Shown in pieces: positions 19,644 through 26,844 of a stretch of 26,844 bases of DNA. The notes beneath the pieces were generated by a model. The model did no database searches, was not told the DNA's origin, and was given only the letters and a program-made list of their open reading frames with translations. Position numbers and translations under genes: made by a program. The stretch covers positions 1 to 26,844 of IMG/VR virus record IMGVR_UViG_3300044707_000467; one strand, given 5' to 3'. Each line of letters starts with the position of its first letter. The first letter of the stretch is position 1. The DNA comes from a virus.

Positions 19644-20987
19644 ATGTCCAATATTACAAAACTTACTGATGCAGATATTGCCCGTTTACTTAAACGGCGA
19701 TACCGACCTTTAGCCAATAACACTTACGCTTTTTATGATGCGATCCTTGCACAATTCCCAAGCGAAATTGGAGGATTCGGCGAAGAGTTACAAAGAACAA
19801 TCCAGACCTCTCTAGGTGGATCGGTTGGTGCGTCTTTAGACGGCTCCGCGCTTCCAGGGTCTAACGTAGCGGCTACTATCCGTGAAGCACATTCAGGAAA
19901 ACGACACTACGCTAGAGCGATGATTGACCAATACGCTATTGAAAATAGCAGACAATCTGAGGACGCAATAGTAAAAGTTGTTGACTTTGAAATTAAAAAT
20001 AAACTTCTCTCTTTCAATAGAAACCGAGCGAGAAATTTTTTCAACGATACAACCGGAGTTTTAGGACAATTTAGTGCGGCCTCTGGTATAGGTGGGACTG
20101 CTGCGAATCCAACAGTAACTATTCAAAGTGGCGGACGTTATAGACGACGACCATTACACTTTGAGCCAAAAGATTTTGTTAACGTAGGTGAAGCCGGTTT
20201 AGTTGCTAGCGGAATCGCGGCTGCTATTCCTCCTTTTACAACTGCGCCTAACTCTAGCGTATTTGAGATAACCTCATATAACAAAAACACTGGCGTACTT
20301 TCATTAAAAAGAATAAGCGGGTCTTTAGATATTACAACTGGGTTAGATGCTCTGAAGTTTTATAACGTATACATGCAAAACTCTTGGACTGCTGATAGAA
20401 CAGGGATTTTTGATGTATTATTTGCTAGCTCAATCTACGGAGTGACGAAGCAATACCGCTACGAGCCTTTTATAGTACCAGGGACAACAGCATCGGATGT
20501 TGGGGGCGTAGAACTTACACCAGATCTAATCACTAGCGTATTTGACCAATACAGCGCAGAGACAGACGGAAAGAGTTTTACTCATATCGTGCTCCCTCCT
20601 TTACAATGGCGGAAACTAAAAAACCAATTAGAAGGCCAAGGCGTAAGACTCCAAGGAACGACCGTAAAAGCTGCAAGCTCTGGAATAGGCGACAAAAACG
20701 TATTTGCTGAAATTGGATACAATGCAATCAAATACTACGGCCAAGACAACAACTGCGTATTAATGCAACATAGATTGCTACGCGATGACATGGTAGTATT
20801 CTTTAATAAAAATGAGCATGTTATCCGTGATATTATGCCCGCCGGTTGGTTTGAGAAAGACGGCACGATGTGGCTAAGACTACCAGAGCAAGACTTCTAC
20901 GAAGCGCGGTATGGTTGCTACGGTGATAACTTGTTTAACCCTTACCACTTTGGATTTATTCAGAACCTATCTATCACAGAAGGATAA
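19644..20987 (+). CDS. Major capsid protein (HK97-fold type, putative)
   Basis: The 447-residue product follows the scaffold gene. It has an N-terminal helical segment (ADIARLLKRRYRPLANNTYA), a glycine-rich loop region (QTSLGGSVGASLDGSALPGS), the long-helix region VKVVDFEIKNKLLSF, and a beta-rich centre and C-terminus, compatible with HK97-type capsid folds. Few other proteins of this size occur here, and position is canonical. Unusually, no Shine-Dalgarno is seen before the ATG (TTTTAGAAAATG), odd for the most abundant virion protein. Possible alternatives are start-codon coupling from the scaffold stop 24 bp upstream. Confidence 0.85.
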   Translation: MSNITKLTDADIARLLKRRYRPLANNTYAFYDAILAQFPSEIGGFGEELQRTIQTSLGGSVGASLDGSALPGSNVAATIREAHSGKRHYARAMIDQYAIENSRQSEDAIVKVVDFEIKNKLLSFNRNRARNFFNDTTGVLGQFSAASGIGGTAANPTVTIQSGGRYRRRPLHFEPKDFVNVGEAGLVASGIAAAIPPFTTAPNSSVFEITSYNKNTGVLSLKRISGSLDITTGLDALKFYNVYMQNSWTADRTGIFDVLFASSIYGVTKQYRYEPFIVPGTTASDVGGVELTPDLITSVFDQYSAETDGKSFTHIVLPPLQWRKLKNQLEGQGVRLQGTTVKAASSGIGDKNVFAEIGYNAIKYYGQDNNCVLMQHRLLRDDMVVFFNKNEHVIRDIMPAGWFEKDGTMWLRLPEQDFYEARYGCYGDNLFNPYHFGFIQNLSITEG

Positions 20988-20989
20988 GA

Positions 20990-21379
20990 ATGGGATTTTT
21001 AAGACCAAGATGGATTGAGCAGAAGCAAGATTTAGGCTTAATCCTTATTACATTCCGAGTAGATGCCTCTGAGGTACCTGCCACAGCTTCCGCAAAAGCT
21101 ACCGATGCCGCGAATAAAGCGGCATTACCTGAAGGATGGAACCATGCGATAGTAAATAAGCCTGCTACTGGTAGGTTTGTTTTTAGCTTATCGGCTCCTT
21201 CGGCTAGGGACATCGTAATCCAAGGTATTACTATAGAGGGGACAACCGCTAGACTACATGGTGTGACTGCCATAGGTAAAACGGGTTTTGAAGTGCAGAC
21301 GTATAATAGCGGTGGAACTCTTACAGATAATGATTTTTTTGTAACTATAGGCGTGTTTAAAACTAACAAGGTTTACTAA
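20990..21379 (+). CDS. Small structural protein after capsid gene (129 aa)
   Basis: AAGGA in the capsid gene's last codons precedes the ATG. The product is Ala/Thr-rich and beta-strand-rich (GRFVFSLSAPSARDIVIQGI, TIEGTTARLHGVTAIGKTGF) and ends with TNKVY. This is typical of minor capsid, decoration or head fibre proteins, but I cannot identify which. Its stop overlaps the next start (TAATG). Confidence 0.65.
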   Translation: MGFLRPRWIEQKQDLGLILITFRVDASEVPATASAKATDAANKAALPEGWNHAIVNKPATGRFVFSLSAPSARDIVIQGITIEGTTARLHGVTAIGKTGFEVQTYNSGGTLTDNDFFVTIGVFKTNKVY

Positions 21380-21918
21380 TGGGTGTTGATAGAGGACTAG
21401 AAATTTTAAGCCGATTGGTACGCTTACAAAGCGATGCTGGAGACATAGAAATAGCAAACACTGATGCAACTGGGAAGCTATCAGCTACGCTAGGAGCATC
21501 GGCGATATTAGAACTATTTGCTGGTACTGATAAAGTCATTGACGTAGCTGCTGGATTAAAACTCAAGATAGAGACAAAGACAGCAACAACCGCGGATGCT
21601 ACCGAGACGTTAATATGGAATCGTGCAGTCCCGACCTCTGGATGTGTGGGGGCATTGGCTTTTGTAGTTGCTAAACATACAGGCGCAAACGCTGATGGCC
21701 TTGTAGCTGTAGTTTGGAACGCTTGCACAAACAACGCTGGTACTACTGCAATACTTAACGCAACAGACGGCGGATCTGTAATAGAAAATGCATCGGGATC
21801 GCCTACTACGGATTTTGATGTCAATAATACAGCGGACACGATAGAATTAAATGTAACTGGTATAGCTGCGCAAACTTATAAGTGGACGGCTATTATAGCT
21901 TCATTTGAAGTAGTTTAA
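21379..21918 (+). CDS. Small structural protein, beta-rich (179 aa)
   Basis: TAATG overlap and AAGG ribosome-binding site support the start. The sequence is Ala/Thr/Val-rich with alternating hydrophobic patterns (DVAAGLKLKIETKTATTADA, IELNVTGIAAQTYKWTAIIA). It resembles head decoration or fibre subunits and contains two cysteines. No family recognised. Same cluster as the capsid gene. Confidence 0.65.
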   Translation: MGVDRGLEILSRLVRLQSDAGDIEIANTDATGKLSATLGASAILELFAGTDKVIDVAAGLKLKIETKTATTADATETLIWNRAVPTSGCVGALAFVVAKHTGANADGLVAVVWNACTNNAGTTAILNATDGGSVIENASGSPTTDFDVNNTADTIELNVTGIAAQTYKWTAIIASFEVV

Positions 21919-21960
21919 CGCTATAAGAGGGGGTATCTTCTTTTATACTGGAAAGGTGGA

Positions 21961-22284
21961 ATGGCTTATAAGACTTTTGCAACTTCTGGGGTTGTAGCGG
22001 CTGCTTCAATTGCGGTGACTGGAAACGCTCCTACGCAATTAATTACAAACACTAGACAGGCGGTCATCGTTGCTATTGAAAATAAACTAGATCAACCGTT
22101 GCAGATTTTTTTTGATAGGCCAGAAGCTCCGGCGGCTGGTGCTACTCCTGATTTAGTGCTTTTAGCTTCAACTAACATTACTTTAGATTTGCAAGCAAGC
22201 CGACGACGAACATCATCAACAATTTATGGAAGGATTGGGGCTGGATCTGGTAGTGGATCAGTGGTGGTTAATATAGTAATGTAA
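21961..22284 (+). CDS. Small structural protein, beta-rich (107 aa)
   Basis: GGAAAGGTGG precedes the ATG. The product has an Ala-rich start (TSGVVAAASIAVTGNAP) and beta-like strands (AVIVAIENKLDQPLQIFF). It ends with a Gly/Ser turn and VVVNIVM. It is likely a virion or head-tail protein by position, and function is unknown. The 42-bp gap upstream is the largest in the capsid cluster. Confidence 0.65.
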   Translation: MAYKTFATSGVVAAASIAVTGNAPTQLITNTRQAVIVAIENKLDQPLQIFFDRPEAPAAGATPDLVLLASTNITLDLQASRRRTSSTIYGRIGAGSGSGSVVVNIVM

Positions 22285-22288
22285 GTTT

Positions 22289-22738
22289 ATGAAGATAAAC
22301 TGGGGCAATATACTAACTAATACAATCCAATCAGGGCTTGAAGTTGGAGCAAGTTACCTTGCCGGGGAACGACAACGAAAAGAGCAAGAAGAGCAAGAAC
22401 AACAATTACAAGTCCAAGAAAACATTGCAGATGAAGAAGCAAGGCGGCGATTTGATGAGATGATGAAATACCGCTACGCTGCACTTGCACAACAAGGCGC
22501 AGGTGGTGGGACTGACCCTAAGTTGTTAGCATTAAAACAAGCTGAACTTAAACTACAACAAAAACAATTAGCCGAAGAAGTGAAATACAATCAGGCTGTA
22601 CTTGCTGCAAGAGAAAAAGAGGCTTTACAAGAGGGCTTTTTTAGAAAGCTACAAACTCAAGGTGAAGCGGAGCGAGTAAGATCCCAAGGATTCCGCGATT
22701 TATTATCGGCCTACCAGACAGCGTATGGCAATAGATAG
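22289..22738 (+). CDS. Coiled-coil protein, probable internal virion/ejection protein
   Basis: The 149-residue product is almost wholly helical and rich in Gln, Glu and Lys (ERQRKEQEEQEQQLQVQENI, LKQAELKLQQKQLAEEV). It has a short glycine-containing break (GAGGGTDPK) and an N-terminal amphipathic/membrane-like stretch. It lies directly before the virion transglycosylase, overlapping it by 14 nt. In podoviruses this place holds ejection proteins that extend the tail through the envelope (inference from synteny). Confidence 0.65.
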   Translation: MKINWGNILTNTIQSGLEVGASYLAGERQRKEQEEQEQQLQVQENIADEEARRRFDEMMKYRYAALAQQGAGGGTDPKLLALKQAELKLQQKQLAEEVKYNQAVLAAREKEALQEGFFRKLQTQGEAERVRSQGFRDLLSAYQTAYGNR

Positions 22739-24101
22739 CGACCCCAAGACTATTATTGAATACACTATTCAAGCGGCAGATTTTTACGGAGTGCCGCGAG
22801 CGGATGCGCTTAGAATCGCTGCTGCTGAGAGTAGCATGGGAGCCAATACGGCGAATTATAAAAATAAAGATTATGTAGGAGCTTTCCAATTAGGCGAAGC
22901 TGCTGCGAAAGATGTAGGAGTTACTAACAGAAACGACGTTAAACAAAATGTATTTGGTGGAGTTGCGTACTATAAGCAGATGCTAGATGCAAACCAAGGG
23001 GATAGAAACCTTGCTTTAGCTTCTTATAATGCTGGGCTAGGAAGAGTTAAACAAGCTGGGGGTGATATATCAAAGCTTCCAGTGGAAACTCAAAACTACG
23101 TTAGAAATACACCTAACATAGACTTAACACAATATGGGGTTACGCCTAGCCAGATTGGTTCGCCTATTCCTTCAGCGAAGAAAGCTAGTGTTAGCGCATT
23201 TGGGCAACCTTTACAAAGAAAGCAGGTTAGTAATGTTCAACAACCTAATATTAGAGATTTAGCCGAAGCACAAGCGAAAGAGCGACTCCAAGAAGTTGCG
23301 AAAAATAAAATTAGTAGCCAATTATCAAACAAGCCAACGGCGGCTTCTCCTAGCATGTTCTCTGTATCAAATATCGGTAGCTCTGGTAATGTGATACTTC
23401 CAGCAGCGGGTGCTTATGGTATGTATGATTTATTTGGTAATGACAGACGAGGGGGGCGAGCTGTTATCCAAGGTACTGCAAGTGGCGCAGCGTTAGGATC
23501 ATATTTCGGACCCATGGGGGCGGCTGTAGGTGCTGGGGTTGGTACGTTATTAGGTGGTGGTGCTGCTTTGATGAATAAACCGCCTAAGACTAAGAAAGAA
23601 GAGCAACGCTGGCAAAGATTAGCAAAACAAGGTTTAGATATTCCTGATTGGGTACAAGATGGGGTCAACATTAAGGCGAAAGATGCTGGATATAGAGCAG
23701 ATTTACCTTCTGATTTTATTGGGGTGGCTCCTACTGCTGGTAAAAGCTCTGGTGGTATAGCTGATCAAGCTGGCTCGTGGGTCAACAATGCATTTGCAAA
23801 AACTAGGGATGAAAAATACCTTACCGGTAAAGATATTTGGGGTTATGCTGTATGGGCAGAGAAATTGGGCAACTCATGGATGGCTGGAACTTCTGAACAA
23901 CGCGAAGCTATAGCAGACGAGGCTTTAAAGCGAGGTTTAGTAGATGAAGCTAAGGGAACTATTAACATCAAGAATGACCCTGAATTCTGGAAGTTTGCAG
24001 AAAGCACAATAAAAAACATACCGTTAAGTAATTCGGTTAGAACAGCTATAACAGGTTTAGAATCAGGAAGGATGAAGCCTGTTACGCGACCGATTGCTTA
24101 A
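22725..24101 (+). CDS. Virion-associated lytic transglycosylase
   Basis: The N-terminal ~130 residues match the SLT goose-lysozyme-like domain. The catalytic-looking glutamate is in AAAESSMG (E35), followed by VGAFQLGEAAAKDVGV and LASYNAGLGRVKQ. A low-complexity linker (150-230) follows. A glycine-zipper membrane-active segment lies at about 250-280 (GTASGAALGSYFGPMGAAVG), and the C-terminal domain is soluble and has KNDPEFWKFAES. Such proteins make a local peptidoglycan hole for genome ejection. At 458 residues it is shorter than the T7 gp16 type. Confidence 0.8.
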   Translation: MAIDSDPKTIIEYTIQAADFYGVPRADALRIAAAESSMGANTANYKNKDYVGAFQLGEAAAKDVGVTNRNDVKQNVFGGVAYYKQMLDANQGDRNLALASYNAGLGRVKQAGGDISKLPVETQNYVRNTPNIDLTQYGVTPSQIGSPIPSAKKASVSAFGQPLQRKQVSNVQQPNIRDLAEAQAKERLQEVAKNKISSQLSNKPTAASPSMFSVSNIGSSGNVILPAAGAYGMYDLFGNDRRGGRAVIQGTASGAALGSYFGPMGAAVGAGVGTLLGGGAALMNKPPKTKKEEQRWQRLAKQGLDIPDWVQDGVNIKAKDAGYRADLPSDFIGVAPTAGKSSGGIADQAGSWVNNAFAKTRDEKYLTGKDIWGYAVWAEKLGNSWMAGTSEQREAIADEALKRGLVDEAKGTINIKNDPEFWKFAESTIKNIPLSNSVRTAITGLESGRMKPVTRPIA

Positions 24102-24122
24102 AAAGCTACTGTTTCGTATAAT
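24094..24122 (+). promoter_or_regulatory. Putative internal promoter before the tail genes
   Basis: TTGCTT (24094-24099) and TATAAT (24117-24122) are separated by 17 bp. The -10 is perfect and the -35 is partial. It is followed by the 12-bp palindrome AAAACTAGTTTT (24124-24135), possibly an operator. Start would be near 24129. Confidence 0.45.
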
Positions 24123-24158
24123 TAAAACTAGTTTTATCAAAGTAAAATAAGATACTTT

Positions 24159-24353
24159 ATGAAAAAATGTGAATACTGCGGCAAAGTCTTAGAAAAGATG
24201 GACGACGAAGAAGTTTCAGAAGATGAGATGGAAGAAGAGGAGCCAGAGGAAGAAATAGAAATTAAGGTTATTACCGCCGGCAATGAAAAGATGGGGAAAG
24301 GTGTTAAGACTTTAGGCGATATAGCGGAAAAATTCTTTAAAAAGAATAAATAA
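24159..24353 (+). CDS. Small CxxC acidic protein (64 aa)
   Basis: It begins MKKCEYCGKVLEK, with one CxxC pair like half of a zinc ribbon. A strongly acidic block follows (MDDEEVSEDEMEEEEPEEEI), then a basic helical end (EKFFKKNK). A second metal-ligand pair is missing, so it would need to dimerise or bind otherwise. It lacks a clear Shine-Dalgarno and overlaps the following gene as TAATG. Confidence 0.6.
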   Translation: MKKCEYCGKVLEKMDDEEVSEDEMEEEEPEEEIEIKVITAGNEKMGKGVKTLGDIAEKFFKKNK

Positions 24354-25369
24354 TGACTCTTATTTATGTGGGTGAACTTGTTTTACAAAGTCGAGAGGAT
24401 ACACAGAACCTTTACGATATCCCCACGGCTACAAGCAAAAGAGGCATTACCGACGAAGCGTATGTCAGATATTTGAATTATGCCCAAGAGAGCATAGAGC
24501 GGCAGATTACCGCTAAGTATTCCAACATAATGTTTAACACCGCTGAGATAGCAATAACAGAAGGTGTAAATAAATACTCGCTCCCTGATAATGTTTATTT
24601 AGGGCTAAGAATTGGCCTTGTTCAATACTCACGAGATGGCAAAGAAGAGAACTTTGTTACTTTATATCAAAAACCTGATTTAGAAAATGATACATCAAGC
24701 GGCACTCCTTATGCTTGGCATAGGGAAGGACCTTTTGAGCGTGATAGTGTTCAGATAGTAGTTGAGCCTATCCCTACAGGTGTTATATCTGGTGCTAAGT
24801 TGCGCGTACGATATCAGAGAGCAATAGACCGCCTATCTTTAAGGATAGGTCAGATAACCTCTGTAACGGTCGCTGGTGGCCTTATTACGGCGATTACTTT
24901 AAACAATAGTACAGCACTTACCGACCAATTAAACGCGGCAGCACTTAACCGCAAGCCTTTATGCATCGTTTCACCGGAAGGTATACCAGTTGCTTATAAT
25001 CTCATTTATACTGGGTATAATAGCTTATCTGGAGTAGTGACGTTAGCGACTCCCTATAAGTCCCCTATCCTATCGACGCGAGCGCCTCAAAATAACGACT
25101 ATATAACACTAGGCGAATACGCTACGACACATTGCACACTTCCACAAAGCGCACAAAGTTATTTGATAGAATACTGTAATCGTAGGATTAAGAAGCGCGA
25201 AGCATCCAAGGCAGATTGGCGAGCTATAGACCAAGAAGTAGCGCAGATTGCATTTGAGATAAGCAACGCTTACGCGATGAGTGACAGCACAACTCCAAAA
25301 CCTATCGCATTAACTGGATGGGCTAAAAATATGCTTACAATAGATGGCGTATTTAGACGGGGGTTATAG
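24353..25369 (+). CDS. Head-tail adaptor / connector-like protein (putative)
   Basis: The 338-residue product follows the internal-protein genes and precedes the propeller tail protein, matching the adaptor place in podoviral tails. The N-terminal half contains a helical start (EAYVRYLNYAQESIERQITA) typical of adaptors, then a beta-rich section (YSLPDNVYLGLRIGL). An inserted beta domain (about 165-250: ITSVTVAGGLITAITLNNST) separates it from C-terminal helices (SAQSYLIEYCNRRIKKREAS). The call is by synteny and pattern. Confidence 0.55.
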   Translation: MTLIYVGELVLQSREDTQNLYDIPTATSKRGITDEAYVRYLNYAQESIERQITAKYSNIMFNTAEIAITEGVNKYSLPDNVYLGLRIGLVQYSRDGKEENFVTLYQKPDLENDTSSGTPYAWHREGPFERDSVQIVVEPIPTGVISGAKLRVRYQRAIDRLSLRIGQITSVTVAGGLITAITLNNSTALTDQLNAAALNRKPLCIVSPEGIPVAYNLIYTGYNSLSGVVTLATPYKSPILSTRAPQNNDYITLGEYATTHCTLPQSAQSYLIEYCNRRIKKREASKADWRAIDQEVAQIAFEISNAYAMSDSTTPKPIALTGWAKNMLTIDGVFRRGL

Positions 25370-26844
25370 GTGGTTAACATTGTTAATAATGACGCGCAGA
25401 TAAAACAATACTTTGAGAACGCGCAAGGGATTCAAAGAAAATTAACGCCATTAACAGCGAAAGAAAACTATTTTAAGTCCTTGCAGAATATGCAATTAGG
25501 ACTGGGATATTCTTTAGAGGGTGAAACGGGGTTTCAACAAATAGGCCAATTTGGGCGATTTTATGGGCTAGCTAGTTATAGCTATTTAAATACTAGTACA
25601 GGAAAGAATCAACAAGATTTACTCGCTTTTAATGGTTGGATGTGGAAGCTAGTCGAATATGGTTTTACTATAACAAGGGTATCCGGTAACACTAGCTGGG
25701 GCTGGAAACATTACTATAGCACATCGGCTGGACAGTTTAGATTTGAAATTATCCAAGGCGGCGCGGTTGTTTTTAGCCAAAATTTAGGCTCTGGATTAGA
25801 GGAACTCCCGTATAACATTGACAACTTGATAGTTGCTATAAATGCTTCGGGGATATTTACCGCAGCGTATACTACAACACCTTCGGCAATTAGTAACGCT
25901 AATCAAACTGTAATTGGTCCGAATCCTATCATCTCGGTAGATTCTAGCAGATTAAATGCTAATGTTGGCGACTACTTAACTTTTTATAATTACTATAATA
26001 GCTTTAATCCTGGAGTCTTTTTAAATAGGAACTCTTTATCACAAGCACTAGTAACAGCCAAAACATCTTCAACAATCTCGCTTCAATATCCTGGGTATAT
26101 CCAGTTAGTAAATAATCAAGGGCTAGGTTTAGCAAGTATTCCAGCGGCAAACATTCCTTTACAGGAAGTAGCTGCGGATACAAATAACACTAAAACTATT
26201 CCGTTTCATTCTTGGACTAAGGTTATATCAGCTTTGGATTTTACTCCAACTACCGCATGGACTGGAATTGTAGCTTTAGGTACTGATATTTATGCAACCG
26301 CTTATGATGATGATGTATACAAGCAGTTTAATTTGGGCGGTGAATTTGGGAAATTTGGATTTGGGTTTCAAACACGAAACTGGAACGGTATCGATATTTT
26401 AAGTAGTAATGTTTACGCATGTTTAGAAAATGGGGATATTTATAGACAATTAAACGGAGCAGGTGCTTGGGCTCCTCTTAATCAAACATCAAGAGCATGG
26501 CGAGCTTTAGGAGCGCAAGGTGCGGATATGTACGCTTGTGTTACTAATGGCGATATTTATCAGCAATTTGGGGGAGCTGGTAACTTTATAGCACTAGGTC
26601 AAACTTCTCGAAACTGGGCAGGTTTAACGCAATTAGGCGACTTTTTGTATGCTAGTGTAAATAATGGGGATATATATAAAGCCTATAGAAAGATTAATCC
26701 TCTAGCTGCATTAAATCAGACTTTAAGAGATTGGTACGGGATGACTGTAAACGGGAATAATGTATACGCTGCTGATAATGGCGGTGATATTTACATGCAG
26801 ACCAACGGGACAGGAAACTTTAACGCATTAAGCCAGACTTCTCG
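25370..26844 (+). CDS. Tail protein with beta-propeller-like repeats, truncated at right edge
   Basis: Start is GTG at 25370 directly after the previous TAG; the frame is open to the window end (491 codons visible). Residues 1-300 are an unfamiliar beta-rich region (FNGWMWKLVEYGFTITRVSG, WGWKHYYSTSAGQFRF). From about residue 308 there are repeats of roughly 39 residues, each ending [DN]x[VLM]YA...NGDIYxQ...GxGxFxAL.QTSRxW. The repeats resemble propeller blades of phage tail or lectin-like proteins. Placement after the adaptor suggests a tail tube/nozzle or receptor-binding component; the choice cannot be settled because the C-terminus is missing. Confidence 0.7.
   Translation, partial: MVNIVNNDAQIKQYFENAQGIQRKLTPLTAKENYFKSLQNMQLGLGYSLEGETGFQQIGQFGRFYGLASYSYLNTSTGKNQQDLLAFNGWMWKLVEYGFTITRVSGNTSWGWKHYYSTSAGQFRFEIIQGGAVVFSQNLGSGLEELPYNIDNLIVAINASGIFTAAYTTTPSAISNANQTVIGPNPIISVDSSRLNANVGDYLTFYNYYNSFNPGVFLNRNSLSQALVTAKTSSTISLQYPGYIQLVNNQGLGLASIPAANIPLQEVAADTNNTKTIPFHSWTKVISALDFTPTTAWTGIVALGTDIYATAYDDDVYKQFNLGGEFGKFGFGFQTRNWNGIDILSSNVYACLENGDIYRQLNGAGAWAPLNQTSRAWRALGAQGADMYACVTNGDIYQQFGGAGNFIALGQTSRNWAGLTQLGDFLYASVNNGDIYKAYRKINPLAALNQTLRDWYGMTVNGNNVYAADNGGDIYMQTNGTGNFNALSQTS
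26291..26844 (+). repeat. 117-bp coding repeats (propeller blades)
   Basis: Repeats start near codons for YA at 26291, 26414, 26531, 26648 and 26765, the first about 41 codons and the next three exactly 39 codons. Shared elements are NGDIY, QTSR and a tryptophan two residues after the R. The fifth is cut by the edge. Confidence 0.8.

Noticed and set aside
21363-21839. 158-codon minus-strand frame in the capsid cluster
   Set aside because: Antisense shadow of Ala/Thr-rich coding sequence, without a start signal.
21919-21960. Possible promoter or terminator in the 42-bp gap before the 107-residue gene
   Set aside because: TATACT is present but no -35 at 16-18 bp, and the GTAT/ATAC dyad is too short.
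1-26844. Integrase, tRNA, CRISPR array, transposase
   Set aside because: None was recognised in reading either strand; the lifestyle (temperate or lytic) therefore stays open.

Overview
The window looks like part of the genome of a tailed, probably short-tailed (podovirus-like), double-stranded DNA phage or prophage. The evidence is a contiguous virion block: small and large terminase, a P22-sized portal, an acidic scaffold-like protein, major capsid protein, small structural proteins, a virion transglycosylase, a head-tail adaptor and a propeller-repeat tail protein. The DNA is AT-rich by eye. Genes are tightly packed with ATGA, GTGA or TAATG junctions and mostly Shine-Dalgarno starts. A GH108-type endolysin and several small membrane proteins suggest a Gram-negative host; the species cannot be told from the sequence. 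No integrase, tRNA, CRISPR array or insertion sequence was seen. Both ends cut through genes.

Left part (1-7467), early/replication functions. On the minus strand are two tandem heptad-repeat proteins, a DUF669 (ssDNA-binding-like) gene and a RecA-like Sak4/AAA_24 ATPase. A divergent plus-strand primase-helicase fusion faces them across a perfect 9-bp-arm palindrome. Converging on the primase-helicase from the right is a second minus-strand operon: a small Cys-containing membrane/lipoprotein-like gene, two beta-class DNA methyltransferases with near-identical 5' ends, and five short genes of 35-69 codons. Intrinsic terminators for both directions lie in the collision zone (4164-4402).

Middle (7468-8602): 1.1 kb without a convincing gene. 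It is full of structured DNA: a long interrupted inverted repeat, tandem 9-mers, degenerate 40/52-bp-spaced repeats, four compact palindromes, a leftward terminator hairpin, and a near-consensus rightward promoter (TTGACG-17-TATAAT) feeding the plus-strand block. It is the best candidate for a control region and/or replication origin.

Right part (8603-26844), all plus strand. First come small membrane proteins, a membrane-anchored thermonuclease and a canonical FtsK/SpoIIIE-type DNA translocase. Then a lysis section: a coiled-coil membrane protein, a GH108 endolysin, a secreted protein with an embedded alternate-frame ORF, and a small holin-like protein. Next, a large hairpin directly precedes terS, followed by the packaging and morphogenesis genes in the usual podoviral order. 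Terminase loads DNA through the portal into a capsid built on the scaffold-like protein. The transglycosylase and coiled-coil protein are probable internal/ejection proteins. The adaptor and propeller protein close the tail.
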